This document shows, piece after piece, positions 24,727 through 34,201 of a stretch of DNA of 64,000 nt. This stretch comes from JAHJQZ01 sp963676075 (GTDB lineage: Bacteria; Pseudomonadota; Alphaproteobacteria; Rhizobiales; Devosiaceae): NCBI GenBank assembly GCA_963676075.2, contig CAXXNZ010000003.1, forward strand, positions 186,001 to 250,000, given 5' to 3'. A program made the position numbers and the translations under genes. Positions within the stretch are counted from its first letter, which is position 1. Every line of letters begins with the position of its first letter. The notes under the pieces were generated by a model. That model was not told the origin of the DNA. It did not search any database and was given only the letters and a program-made list of their open reading frames with translations.

Positions 24727-26583
24727 TCTTCTTTCTTCATCACCGGTGAAGACGCGGGGCACCGTGTTCTGCGCGCCCTCAAGAGGCAACAGCCGGGACA
24801 CGCCATGGGTGGTTTTGGCCCAGAAATAGGGTCTGACAACCAGCTCGTAGCTCGCCTTGAGCGAGGATAGCCCCATGAAGGCCCAGTAAAGCGGCAACAA
24901 AAGCTGATACTTGATCAGGTGCGTGCGCCTAAGGCGGATCAATCCAAAGACCGAAAGCCCGATGGCGCTGAGATAGCCGGTGACGAGCGTGAACACCTCC
25001 ATACAGGACCATGGATCGGTCCCCGGCATCTCAAGGCTTGCCAGCATCAATCTGACGCCGACCGCAGACATGTAGAGCGTGTGCAGGGGCGGTGTCAGGA
25101 TCATGCCGCCAACATAGATCTCGAAGGCGAGGAAGTTGACGATGCCAAGATCCTTGAGCAGCGAGATCGGCCGCCGGTTGTGTACCAGGAATGTCTGCAT
25201 CCAGCCTTTCATCCAGCGGGTGCGCTGGCGGAACCAGGCTGAGGCGGTCACCGGCGCTTCCTCATAGGTGCGGGCGGTCGTCGTGGCGGTGCGGATCCTC
25301 AAACGCGCCATCCTGAGGCCGAGATCGGCGTTCTCGGTGACATTGAAGGCGTCCCAGCCGCCAACGCGCCTCAGGAGCGAGATACGAAAATGGTTGGAGG
25401 TGCCACCGAGCGGCATCGGAAAGCCCCACTGCACCAGACCTGGCAGCATGATGCCGAACTGGCCGCCATATTCGGAGGCGAACAGGGCGGTGAGAGCATT
25501 TTCCTCGGCGTTTTCCGGCACCAGTTCCGCCTGAATGCAGCCGATATCGGGATGGCGTATGAAGCGGGTGGCTGTCCGGCGCAACTGATCGGGCTCCGGC
25601 CTGTCCTCGGCATCATAGATGACGACGAATTCGCCGCGCGCCAGCGGAAGGGCGTAGTTGAGCGCCTTCGGTTTGGTGCTCGGTCGGGCCCGCGGTACCA
25701 CGACCAGCTCGAATCCTGTGTTGCCGACCACCTGTTTGACGGCGGCGATGGTCAGCGGGCTTGCATCCTCGACGATGAACTTGATGTCGAGCTTTTCTGG
25801 CGGGTAGTCGATCCTGCGCATGGCCTCGACCAGCCGGGGCACCATATGGGCTTCGTCGCGCAGCGGCACCAGAACCGAATAGACCGGCAACTCCGCATCT
25901 GTGAGGAGATCCTTTGCCGGCAGGCGCGGTGGATCGGTTGCGCCGACAATGGCGGCGATCCGGAACCAGGCGGGCAGGACCAGAAACACGAACAGCAGCG
26001 GGACCAGAACAGGTCGTGCCCAGAACGGGGCTATCGCGGCCATCACCAGCAGTGAGGCGAGAGCCACAACGAAGCCGACACGGATGGCGATGCCAAGATC
26101 CAGATGAGCGGTGGCGAAAGGCCAGATGCGCGCGAGGTTCTGGCGTGCATAATCGATCAAGCGATAGCGGCTGCGTTCTGCCAGCGCCCGGCGCAACTCC
26201 GACAACGGCACGATGCAGATGCGGCGGCGCGTTTCCGGATTGACCTTGCCCCGCATGGCCAGCGCCGCGAAATGCGCGAAGCGGGGCGCCACGAACAGGA
26301 TCTCGCGATCGAAAAGACTGAGCCGCATCGAACGAATCCCGGACAGCTCCGAGACGCGGGCGAGTGGGCCGGGAAAGCGGGCAATGGCGGGGACGACGCC
26401 GGAATAGGCCAAGCCTGCCCAGGTTGCGGCGCGGCGGTAGATCAACGCCTCGTCGAGTCCGAGACGGGTGCGGGCAAAATCGAGCGGGTCGATCCCCAGC
26501 CCCGCGGCGGCGCAAAGAATCTGCCGAGCCTTGTCTACATCGCAACCGGCGATGGCGCTGAACAGTGCGATTTCCGCGGACAT
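24691..26583 (-). CDS. Membrane glycosyltransferase, family 2 (cellulose-synthase-like)
   Basis: The roughly 630-aa protein has a cytoplasmic N-terminal region resembling bacteriophage N4 adsorption/GspE-N type segments, two membrane helices near residues 170-215, and a GT2 domain. That domain shows YSVLVPLRDEA, IYDAEDRPEPDQL (the D-x-D-like metal site), GGTSNHFR, TENADLGLRMA and the QRTRWMKGWMQT (Q-x2-RW) motif. Four C-terminal helices follow. It should polymerise or transfer a sugar across the inner membrane. The C-terminal RVKGIEPSS is antisense tRNA sequence from the att core. Start ATG 26583; ATG is also possible further in. Confidence 0.88.
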   Translation of the reverse strand: MSAEIALFSAIAGCDVDKARQILCAAAGLGIDPLDFARTRLGLDEALIYRRAATWAGLAYSGVVPAIARFPGPLARVSELSGIRSMRLSLFDREILFVAPRFAHFAALAMRGKVNPETRRRICIVPLSELRRALAERSRYRLIDYARQNLARIWPFATAHLDLGIAIRVGFVVALASLLVMAAIAPFWARPVLVPLLFVFLVLPAWFRIAAIVGATDPPRLPAKDLLTDAELPVYSVLVPLRDEAHMVPRLVEAMRRIDYPPEKLDIKFIVEDASPLTIAAVKQVVGNTGFELVVVPRARPSTKPKALNYALPLARGEFVVIYDAEDRPEPDQLRRTATRFIRHPDIGCIQAELVPENAEENALTALFASEYGGQFGIMLPGLVQWGFPMPLGGTSNHFRISLLRRVGGWDAFNVTENADLGLRMARLRIRTATTTARTYEEAPVTASAWFRQRTRWMKGWMQTFLVHNRRPISLLKDLGIVNFLAFEIYVGGMILTPPLHTLYMSAVGVRLMLASLEMPGTDPWSCMEVFTLVTGYLSAIGLSVFGLIRLRRTHLIKYQLLLPLYWAFMGLSSLKASYELVVRPYFWAKTTHGVSRLLPLEGAQNTVPRVFTGDEERRLERVKGIEPSS

Positions 26584-26754
26584 GACCGCGCGCCCCCGAG
26601 ACACACGGCTCGAGCCTGCACCCTGCCCGGCGCCGGCCCGCAGCCATTTCTTTAAAGTGTCCGCATTAATGCGAGTGGGGACAAGCCATTACTGACATCG
26701 CAGCATGCGACATACGAGTCTTCCCCAGGCCGCAGCGATGGCGCATAACCTCAG

Positions 26755-27606
26755 ATGATGAATGCGGCGATTCACTTGTACGAGTTCTTGCGGCGGCGGC
26801 TGGTTCTGGCCGCCGTACTTGTTGTGCTGTGCGGGGCAGGTGCTGTTTCGGGGCAGGCGTTGCCGCGTCATTTCGATCCGGATGCCCGCCAGGCCAGCCA
26901 GACACCGGCAAGCTTGCCGGCGCTCAGGTTTCTGACCACAGCGGATTATCCGCCCTTCAACTATCGCGATCCCGACGGGACACTGGTCGGCTACAATATC
27001 GATCTGGCCCAGGCGGTATGCGACGAACTCAAGACCGTGTGCACGGTGCAGGTCTGGCCCTGGGATCAGGCAGCCGACGCGCTGGCCGACAATCAGGGCG
27101 ATGCATTGATCGGCGGACTTGCGCTCACTGCCGACACAGCGGCACGCTTCGATTTCTCCGCCATCTATCTGCGTTTTCCCGCCCGATTCGTGGTTGCCAG
27201 CGGCGCTTTCAGCGATTTCTCACCTGAAGCACTTGCCGGTAAAAAGCTTGCAGTTCGCGCCGGATCCGAGCATCAGGCCTTTGCCATGCGCTACCTGCCC
27301 AAGGCCGAGCTGATCGGCACGGGCGATGAGTTCGCCGCGCTGGACCTGGTGCGCAACGGTGTTGCCGATGCCTATTTTGGCGATGGTTTGCGCGCCGCCT
27401 TCTGGCTGGGACAGAATGCCGGCTGCTGCGCATTTGCCGGCGGTTCCTATTTCCGCCCCGACTATTTCGGCGAAGGGTTGGCGATCGCCGTCACCGAAGG
27501 CCGCCGCAAGGTGACCGATGCACTCGACACCGCCCTGCAGCGCCTCGAGAAGTCCGGCAAGCTCGACGAGCTTTACCTGAGATGGTTTCCCGTCGGCTTT
27601 TACTAG
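26755..27606 (+). CDS. Extracellular solute-binding protein, family 3 (amino-acid type)
   Basis: The 283-aa protein has an N-terminal signal or anchor helix (residues about 15-33), then the family-3 periplasmic binding fold. Signature segments are LRFLTTADYPPFNYRDPDGT, LVGYNIDLAQAVCDEL and WDQAADALADNQGDALIGGL. The GKKLAVRAGSEHQAF strand opens the second lobe. It probably captures an amino acid or similar small molecule in the periplasm. No permease or ATPase gene is adjacent, so it is an orphan component, or it acts as a sensor. Confidence 0.85.
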   Translation: MMNAAIHLYEFLRRRLVLAAVLVVLCGAGAVSGQALPRHFDPDARQASQTPASLPALRFLTTADYPPFNYRDPDGTLVGYNIDLAQAVCDELKTVCTVQVWPWDQAADALADNQGDALIGGLALTADTAARFDFSAIYLRFPARFVVASGAFSDFSPEALAGKKLAVRAGSEHQAFAMRYLPKAELIGTGDEFAALDLVRNGVADAYFGDGLRAAFWLGQNAGCCAFAGGSYFRPDYFGEGLAIAVTEGRRKVTDALDTALQRLEKSGKLDELYLRWFPVGFY

Positions 27607-27682
27607 CGCGTTGAGGCAGGCCGCCGACAAAGATCCGGTTTGGCCGCGCAATCAGCGAAATCAGACCCAAAATCTGCCGATG

Positions 27683-28537
27683 CTATTCCGCCGGCGCTGA
27701 TTTCTCATCGGTTTTCGAGGGCCCTGCGGGGGGATTGCGGAACGGCAGGAGCAGCGACCAGCCCAGTTGCGTCGGCGCCTCGTCCTGCCATTCGCTGAGG
27801 CCCACCGTCATGGCGTCGTGGCCGTCGCGCGGTTCGGGGACATAGGTGCGGAACAGGCGATCCCAGACGCTGAGGGCGAAACCGTAGTTGGAATCGGTTT
27901 CCTGATGATGGACCGAGTGGTGGACCCGGTGCATGTCGGGCGTGACGAAGACCACACGGATGGTGCGGTCGAGCCAGTCCGGCAGCCGGACATTGGCGTG
28001 ATTGAACAGCGCCGAACCGTTGACCAGCGCCTCGAAGATGACGACGGCGACGGCCGGTGCGCCGAGAAGGACGACCGCCGCCGATTTGACGAAGATCGAG
28101 AAGACGATCTCGATCGGATGAAAGCGGATGGCGCTCGAGGCGTCGAGATCCTCATCAGTGTGATGGACGCGATGGAACCGCCACAACAGCGGCACCTTGT
28201 GCGTAACCAGATGCTGAGCCCAGATGACGAAGTCCAGCAGAGCGATGCTGACGACCCATTGCACCCAGACCGGCGCGCCGAGCCAGTGGAACAGTCCGAA
28301 CTGATGCGCCTCGGCCCAGAATGCTGCGACCGTTGCCGTTACCGGCACCAGGACGAAAACGACCAGCGTCGCCAGATAATCACTCAAAAGGATGCCGAAA
28401 TTGGTCAGCCAACGGCGCTGCCGCGAAAACCGGCGCTCGCGGCGCGGCACGGCCGCCTCAATCAGGCTCATCAGTACGAAAATGCCGATGAACAGGGAAA
28501 AGCGGAATACGCCGTCGCTGAGACCGAAAATCGTCAT
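27683..28537 (-). CDS. Sterol desaturase / fatty acid hydroxylase family membrane protein
   Basis: The 284-aa integral membrane protein carries the histidine clusters of the di-iron membrane oxygenase family: HLVTH (near residue 110), HRVHHTDEDLD (near 122), HANVRL and HRVHHSVHHQETDSNYGF (near 205). About four hydrophobic segments surround them. It likely oxidises a lipid such as a carotenoid, ornithine lipid or hopanoid; the substrate cannot be read. The C-terminus is polar. It stands alone and convergent with the solute-binding protein gene. Confidence 0.9.
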   Translation of the reverse strand: MTIFGLSDGVFRFSLFIGIFVLMSLIEAAVPRRERRFSRQRRWLTNFGILLSDYLATLVVFVLVPVTATVAAFWAEAHQFGLFHWLGAPVWVQWVVSIALLDFVIWAQHLVTHKVPLLWRFHRVHHTDEDLDASSAIRFHPIEIVFSIFVKSAAVVLLGAPAVAVVIFEALVNGSALFNHANVRLPDWLDRTIRVVFVTPDMHRVHHSVHHQETDSNYGFALSVWDRLFRTYVPEPRDGHDAMTVGLSEWQDEAPTQLGWSLLLPFRNPPAGPSKTDEKSAPAE

Positions 28538-28624
28538 ATTCGAATAACCCTATGTTTCGGATGACCCTAGCACATCCCGGGCTCACGTGCCCGGCACAAG
28601 CCGGTGAACGTCCTATATTTTAAC

Positions 28625-29034
28625 TCAGGGTTTCTTCAGCCGGGCGCGAGCAGCGCGTTCGATGGCTGCGATGACCAGTTTGTCGAGTTCGAGATAATCG
28701 CTCAACAGCTCGAGCCAACGCAATTCTTCCTGCCATCACGTCGAGATCGGCGGCGACCAGCTCGACGGCAAGCGCATAGGCAGTGTCGTAAAGGCGCTCG
28801 GGGAAATCGGCGAAAATGATCTCGAGCACATCGCTGAGGTCGTTGGCACGCTGGGTGAGATCGAGTGCATTCTTTGCCAGTTCCGGCAGCTGCGTACGGT
28901 CAAAACCTGCAAAGACCGGCAGCCGGGCAACCAGCCCCGTCGATGCGTTCGATCTCGCCATCCGAAAGGGTGCGGTCGGCGGCGGCCGAAACCACCATGA
29001 TGTAGATGAGTGCTTCCTGTGGCGTCAGAGCCAT
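28625..29034 (-). pseudogene. TerB family protein with two single-base insertions
   Basis: Starting at ATG 29034 the product reads MALTPQEALIYIMVVVSAA-like, DRTLSDGEIERID, then loses frame at a GGGG run. It resumes as GLVARLPVFAGFDRTQLPEL through YALAVELVAADLDVMA, loses frame again after GCAGG, and ends in a third frame with ELRWLELLSDYLELDKLVIA and ARLKKP. Dropping one G at each place gives a normal TerB-like protein of about 135 aa. TerB domains bind metal or membranes in stress responses. Sequencing error is a serious alternative to decay. Confidence 0.75.
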
Positions 29035-29163
29035 GGTGTTTCCCCCGATCGAAGATGGCCATACCTAGGACTGTGGCTCGCGCTCTTCAAGTCCGGCGGT
29101 GTTCAGCACGAGACCGATTACGCGAAAAAGAGCAGATAATGCCCCAAATGGGTCCCGCTCGCC

Positions 29164-29972
29164 ATGACGCACTTCGCAACACGCAAATCGCTTCGCATGG
29201 ACTTTGAACGACTCGGCATCGAATCAAACGACATCGTCATGGTTCATGCCGCCGTCTCGAAGGTCGGGCCGCTGCTCAACGGGCCAGACGTGCTTATCCA
29301 GGCGCTTGCGGACGCCGTCGGGTCGGGAGGGACGCTTTTGGCCTACACCGACTGGGGAAATCGGCGATAGCGGTGTGCTCGACGACAATTGCGACGTACA
29401 GCCGGACTGGCGCGACGATTGTCACCCCCTTTTACCCGCTGACCTCGCGGGCGAGGCGCCACTACGGCATTCTGCCCGAGTTCCTGCGCACCACGCCCGG
29501 TGCCTTTGCGCAGCGGCAATCCCGGCGCCTCAGTTGCTGCCCTCGGTGCGAAATCCGTCTGGATGACACAAGACCATCCGCACAATTACGGCTATGGCGA
29601 AAACTCCCCGCTCGCCAGACTGGTGGAAGCGGGCGGCAAGGGTCCTCAATATCGGCGCGCCGCGCGGCACCCATGACCTTGCTGCACCATGCCGAGCACC
29701 TTGCACGCATTCCGAACAAGCGCGTGCTGCGCTACGAGGTGCCGTTCGCTACGCCTAAAGGCACGATCTGGCGCATGACGGAGGAATACGACACCAGAGA
29801 CCCGGTGGTCGCCGGCCTCAGGGAAGACTATTTCGCCGACGTCGTTAGCCAGTTCCTTGCCACGGGCCAGGGGGCAACCGGCAAGGTCGGGTGCACTGAC
29901 GGCTTCGTCGTCAACGCCGCTGCGATCACGCAATTCGCCGTCGATTGGCTCGAAAGCCGCTTTGGCGATTAG
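29164..29972 (+). pseudogene. AAC(3)-family aminoglycoside N-acetyltransferase-like, five insertions
   Basis: The N-terminal frame reads MTHFATRKSLRMDFERLGIE, MVHAAVSKVGPLLNGPDVLI and LLAYTDW. The rest is spread over the other frames: IGDSGVLDDNCDVQPDWRDD, TPFYPLTSRARRHYGILPEF, then NPGASVAALGAKSVWMTQDH, then VLNIGAPRGTMTLLHHAEH and a long clean end to SRFGD. Each break is explained by one extra base (about 29356, 29420, 29508, 29641, 29670). The restored protein would be about 265 aa. The family acetylates aminoglycosides or related amines; many chromosomal members have no proven resistance role. Confidence 0.75.
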
Positions 29973-30073
29973 CGCCAAACCGGCGAATTTGTTGACGGGT
30001 GGCCCCCGATTGGTGCAACACCTTGCAGCCCCGTACTGGCGGTGGCCGCAATCTAGAGAAAGTGCAAAGACCC

Positions 30074-31678
30074 ATGCTTCCCGAACTCGATCCGAGCCTG
30101 TTCGATGCTGCGCAAGAGGCGCGCGCCTGGCCCTTCGAGGGAGGCACGCAAGCTCGTCAAACGGCTGGAAAAGACCGGCAAGCGCGAAGCGGTGTTCGAA
30201 ACCGGCTACGGTCCTTCGGGTCTGCCCCATATCGGTACTTTCGGCGAGGTCGCCCGCACCACCATGGTGCGCAATGCCTTCCGCCTGCTGACCCGCGACG
30301 AGATCCCGACGCGGCTGGTGTGCTTTTCCGACGACATGGACGGTATGCGCAAGATCCCGGGCACGGTTCCCGACCAGAAGGCGCTCGAGCCCTATCTGCA
30401 GATGCCGCTGTCCCGCGTGCCGGACCCGTTTGGCGGCGAATTTCCGAAGCTTTGCCCATCACAACAACGCCATGCTCAGGCGGTTTCTCGGACAGCTACG
30501 GGTTCGACCTACGAATTCGCCAGCGCCACCGATTACTACACGTCAGGCCGCTTCGACGAAAAGCTCGTCGAGGCGGTCCGGCACTACGACGACATCATGA
30601 AGGTGATGCTGCCGACCCTCGGGCCGGAACGGCAGGCGACCTATTCGCCTTTCCTGCCGATCTCGCCGACGTCGGGCCGAGTGCTTTATGTGCCGATGAA
30701 GGCTGTCGATGCCGAAAAGGGCACGATCACCTTCGCGGACGAGGACGGAACCGATGTCACCCTTGAGGTGACCGGCGGCAAGGTCAAGCTGCAGTGGAAG
30801 CCGGATTTCGGCATGCGCTGGGCCGCGCTCGGCATCGATTTCGAAATGTTCGGCAAGGATCACCAAACCAACGCGCCGATCTATGACCGCATCTGCAAGA
30901 TTCTCGGTGAACCGGCGCCCGAGCATTATGTCTATGAGCTGTTTCTCGACGAAAACGGCCAGAAGATATCGAAGTCCAAGGGCAACGGCATCACCATCGA
31001 CGAGTGGCTGGCTTATGCCAGCCCGGGAAAGCCTGTCGCTCTACATGTTCCAGAAGCCGCGTTCGGCCAAGCGGCTCTATTTCGACGTCATCCCGCGCGC
31101 CGTCGACGAGTACTATGCCTTTGTCGATGCCTATCGGCGTCAGGATAAGAAGGCGCTGCTCGAAAACCCCGCCTTCCACATCCATGCCGGCCACCCGCCG
31201 ATGGAAGAGATGCGCGGTCAGCTTCGCGCTGCTGCTCAATCTGGTTTCCGCGGCCAACGCCCATGACAAGTCGGTGCTCTGGGGGTTCATTTCGCGCTAT
31301 GTCGACGGCGCGACGCCTCAGAACCATCCCGAGCTCGACCGGCTGGCTGGTTATGCGGTCAAGTATTTCGAGGATTTCGTCAAGCCGAACAAGGTGTTCC
31401 GTGCCGCGACCGCGGAAGAGGCCAAGGCCATGCAGGCGCTGCACGATGCCCTTGCGGGACATGAAGACTCGACCGATGCCGAGGAGCTGCAAAACATCGT
31501 TTACGAGGTCGGCAAGACCCACGATTTCGAGAACCTCAGGGACTGGTTCAAAGCGCTCTATCAGGTTCTGCTCGGCCAGGACCAGGGCCCGCGCTTCGGC
31601 TCCTTCATCGCCCTTTACGGCGTAGCCCAGACGCGCGCGCTGATCGCCAAGGCGCTCAAGGGTGAGCTGGTCAGTTAG
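30074..31678 (+). pseudogene. lysK: Class I lysyl-tRNA synthetase, about six single-base insertions
   Basis: The pieces in order form an archaeal-type class I LysRS: MLPELDPSLFDAAQEARAWP, KREAVFETGYGPSGLPHIGT (HIGH-type site), RLVCFSDDMDGMRKIPG, FGKDHQTNAPIYDRICKILG, then KISKSKGNG (KMSKS site), and a C-terminal helical bundle ending KALKGELVS. Extra bases near 30145, 30452, 30497, 30510, 31027 and 31213 break it. The enzyme charges tRNA-Lys and is common in Hyphomicrobiales, often as the only LysRS. Six hits in such a gene, all insertions, point to sequence error more than to decay. Confidence 0.88.
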
Positions 31679-31767
31679 GCTGACCGGCACCGTCTGGCGG
31701 GCAGTCTAGGGTTGCGTCGATACATGGATGGCGGATACGTTCCGCCATCCCTGCCGAGGATGTTCCG

Positions 31768-32006
31768 ATGACAGCACTGCCGTTCGACCCACACCGGTTT
31801 CGCTCGACCGCCGCCTATTACACGCGCTATCGCCTGCCCTATCCCGAAAAGCTGATCGCCGATGTCATCACCCGCGCCGGACTGAAGCCGGACGCGCGGT
31901 CCTCAAGGCCGAACTGCGGGCCGGGCTCAAACGGCTCGCGCCCGATGACCGGTTCGAACAGATCGTGTGTTCAGAAGCCCTGATGGGGTTCCGCCCCGAG
32001 ACCTGA
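31768..32006 (+). pseudogene. Remnant of a SAM-dependent methyltransferase with internal deletion
   Basis: The first 44 codons (MTALPFDPHRFRSTAAYYTR, YRLPYPEKLIADVITRAGLK) look like the N-terminus of a class I methyltransferase just before its SAM-binding motif. The text then jumps, out of frame, to AVLKAELRAGLKRLAPDDRF and ends EALMGFRPET, like the extreme C-terminus. The whole SAM-binding core is missing. The join falls in GCGCGG. This is a deletion product; function is lost. Confidence 0.6.
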
Positions 32007-32693
32007 TCAGGAAGCGCTCAGGAACCGCGCCAGATCGTCGGTGATGTGGTCGACATGCGGGACGGCTTCAGACGGCGCCGGGTCCCAGGCATCGCGATCG
32101 TTGCGAACGTGGTCCTCGGGCATCACCACCTGAACCGTCGCCCATCCCATTTCGTGCGGCACGAGCAGGTTCTTTTCGAGATCGTCGAACATGACGGCGC
32201 GCGCCGGGTCGATGTCGTATTGCGCCACGAAGCGCTCATAGGCAGCACGGGCGGGCTTGGGTTCGAACGCGGCCCCCCGGATGTCGAACATGCCGTCGAA
32301 CAGATCGCCGCCGCCGATACGGGTAAGCACGGCCTCCGCATGGCCGGTATCGGCATTGGTGAAGATGAACTTGCGCCCCGGCAGGGCGGCGATGGCGGCC
32401 ACCAATTCGGGATGGGCAAGAACACTTGAATAGTCGATGGCATGCACCGTCGCCAGGTAGTGCTCCGGATCGATGCCATAATCGTTCATCAACCCGCGCA
32501 GCGAGGTGCCATAGCGAGTATAGAAGTCCTTTTGCTTCAACCGGGCCTCGTCATGGGGCAGTCCGGTGACATCCATCACATACTTGGTGATCAGCACATC
32601 GATTTGCGCGAACAGGTTGCAGTGGCGCGGATAAAGCGTGTTGTCGAGGTCAAAGATCCAGTCGGTGACGTGATCAAGTGCAGTGCGGGACAT
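32007..32693 (-). CDS. HAD-family pyrimidine 5'-nucleotidase
   Basis: The 228-aa protein has the four haloacid dehalogenase motifs: FDLDNTLYP with the nucleophilic Asp near residue 16, FTNAD as the motif II Ser/Thr segment, the lysine in FEPKP, and MFDDLEKN with the motif IV acids. The cap and C-terminus match the YjjG/SDT1-like pyrimidine nucleotidase group. It should dephosphorylate small nucleotides in the cytosol. I start at ATG 32693 (MSRTALDHVTDWI), not at the TTG four codons upstream. It abuts the methyltransferase remnant. Confidence 0.87.
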   Translation of the reverse strand: MSRTALDHVTDWIFDLDNTLYPRHCNLFAQIDVLITKYVMDVTGLPHDEARLKQKDFYTRYGTSLRGLMNDYGIDPEHYLATVHAIDYSSVLAHPELVAAIAALPGRKFIFTNADTGHAEAVLTRIGGGDLFDGMFDIRGAAFEPKPARAAYERFVAQYDIDPARAVMFDDLEKNLLVPHEMGWATVQVVMPEDHVRNDRDAWDPAPSEAVPHVDHITDDLARFLSAS

Positions 32694-32759
32694 CGGTCTA
32701 TCCAAAAGAGAACGGGCGGCGAACCTAGCCCATACCGGCGCCGGGTTGAAGCCGTGCAG

Positions 32760-33389
32760 TCAGGCCTGCTTCGGTGTGACCCGATAGGTGCAGCGTCGCC
32801 CACCCGCCATCAGGTGTTCCTCGCGCGTCACCTCGGCCTCGGGGCCGATCACCTCGCGAAAGATTTCGAGTTCAGACCGGCAAAAGCCCTGGCAGGCGCT
32901 GGCGGCGGCGCAGATCGGGCAATGGTCCTCTATAAGGCGCAGCGAGCCGTCCTCGAGGCTTTCGGCACGGGCCATATAGCCCTCCGAGGCCCGTGCGTCG
33001 GCGAGGATGGCGAGCTTTTCGGCAAGCGGAGCGTCCTTTGCGCTGGCATAGCGCGCCTTCTGGCGGGTTTCGCGCTCGGCGATCAGCTTGTCGAGACCAC
33101 TCTGGCCGAACACCTCACGGATCATTGCGACCAGTTCGGCATTGAGTTCGGCATGCCGGTTGGGAAAACGGCCGTGTCCGGTTTCAGTCAGAGCAAAGAC
33201 GCGGCACGGACGGCCCCGTCCACCCTGAACGTCTTCATGGCGCACCAGCCCGGCGTCGGTGAGCGCGCCGAGCACCTTGTGCGCTCCCATGACGGTCATC
33301 GAGAAGGCGCTGGCGATGTCCTTGGCTGTTTGCGGCCCGCGCGATTTGAGCTGCAGCAGCACGCGGTCATTGGTCGATGCTGGATCCAT
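32760..33389 (-). CDS. Winged-helix regulator with cysteine cluster (SufR-like)
   Basis: The 209-aa protein has an N-terminal winged helix (RVLLQLKSRGPQTAKDIASA, VMGAHKVLGALTDAGLV), a central helical domain, and a C-terminal cysteine set C-P-I-C and C-x3-FC (CPICAAASACQGFC, near residue 157) that resembles the Fe-S sites of SufR-type repressors. Such proteins sense iron-sulfur or redox state. No suf operon is in view. A palindrome overlapping divergent promoter elements lies just upstream, so it may control itself and a neighbouring small transcript. Confidence 0.8.
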   Translation of the reverse strand: MDPASTNDRVLLQLKSRGPQTAKDIASAFSMTVMGAHKVLGALTDAGLVRHEDVQGGRGRPCRVFALTETGHGRFPNRHAELNAELVAMIREVFGQSGLDKLIAERETRQKARYASAKDAPLAEKLAILADARASEGYMARAESLEDGSLRLIEDHCPICAAASACQGFCRSELEIFREVIGPEAEVTREEHLMAGGRRCTYRVTPKQA

Positions 33390-33404
33390 GGATATTTTTT
33401 AAAC

Positions 33405-33440
33405 CAACGCGTTGACAAAAGCCAGACTCGATTATATAAA
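33405..33440 (+). promoter_or_regulatory. Near-consensus sigma-70 promoter with overlapping palindrome
   Basis: TTGACA (33412-33417), a 17-base spacer and TATAAA (33435-33440) form one of the best promoters in the window, pointing right. The palindrome CAACGCGTTG (33405-33414) overlaps the -35 box and suits a repressor. The SufR-like gene is transcribed the other way from the same gap. Confidence 0.7.
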
Positions 33441-33446
33441 CACATT

Positions 33447-33520
33447 CGTTGAATAAAGATTGGTGGACGAAAGTCCTCCAAAAAGGTGGCGGGGTATCAG
33501 GGCCGGTGCCCCGCCATTTT
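33447..33520 (+). ncRNA. Candidate small RNA, about 75 nt
   Basis: Transcription from the promoter above would start near 33447. At 33488-33515 GGCGGGG and CCCCGCC pair around a 14-base loop, followed by ATTTT, which looks like a rho-independent terminator. No good coding frame exists between; a TTG frame from 33449 runs on but has no ribosome site. The stretch from 33521 to 33652 holds two further hairpins and no gene. Confidence 0.4.
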
Positions 33521-33652
33521 ACCCCCATACCTCCCAAGTCGCTTCTGGACCGGCGCGTTCTCCCATACGGAGAGCGCACCGGTCTTGTCGTGCCCGGCGC
33601 CCGGTTTGGCAGCACTGTGGGAACGGGGTTTTCCCAAACTGCTAAAAAAGGT

Positions 33653-34201
33653 TCAGTCGTTGACGAGCCCGGTCGGCAAACCGTCGATCGACGTCATGTT
33701 CTTTTCGGCGCGATAGCTGGCAAGCCCATCAGGTCCTTTGCTTCTGGCCGATTTGCTCAGGGTCTCGCGTTCGGCAACGAAATCCATCAGCGGAACCTGA
33801 TAGCCGCAGGCCGTCTGCACCATCTCGATATCGAGAACCATGATCTGGCGTATGCCCGGATAGTCGGGAAAATGGGCGGTGAGCGCGGCCCATTCCGCAT
33901 CCTTCTTGCTCACGACATGTCCGGTGCCGAACAGCCTCAGGATCTGCGCCATGCGTGTGAACGAGCAGAACATCACCGTCATGCGGCCGTTCTGCAAGAG
34001 ATGCGCGGCCGTTTCGTTGCCCGAGCCGGTCAGATCGAGGTAGCAGGCCTGGTTTGGTCCGAGCACACGGAAGGTGTCGCCGCCTTTGGGGCTGACGTTG
34101 ACGTGTCCACCCTCAGAAGGTGCACTTGCCACGAAAAAGAGCTTCTGTTCGGAAATGAAGGCGCTCAGCTTGTCGTCGAGCGCCTCGTAAAATTTGGCCA
34201 T
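33653..34201 (-). CDS. Pyridoxamine 5'-phosphate oxidase-family FMN-binding protein
   Basis: The 182-aa protein (MAKFYEALDDKLSAFISEQK) has the split-barrel flavin fold: LFFVASAPSEGGHVNVSPKG, TFRVLGPNQACYLDLTGSGN-ETAAHLLQNGRMTVMFCSF, then ILRLFGTGHVV. This subgroup is usually annotated as a pyridoxamine oxidase-like or general stress FMN protein and is not the vitamin B6 enzyme PdxH. The substrate is unknown. The 300 bases upstream (34202-34499) show no gene. Confidence 0.85.
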   Translation of the reverse strand: MAKFYEALDDKLSAFISEQKLFFVASAPSEGGHVNVSPKGGDTFRVLGPNQACYLDLTGSGNETAAHLLQNGRMTVMFCSFTRMAQILRLFGTGHVVSKKDAEWAALTAHFPDYPGIRQIMVLDIEMVQTACGYQVPLMDFVAERETLSKSARSKGPDGLASYRAEKNMTSIDGLPTGLVND

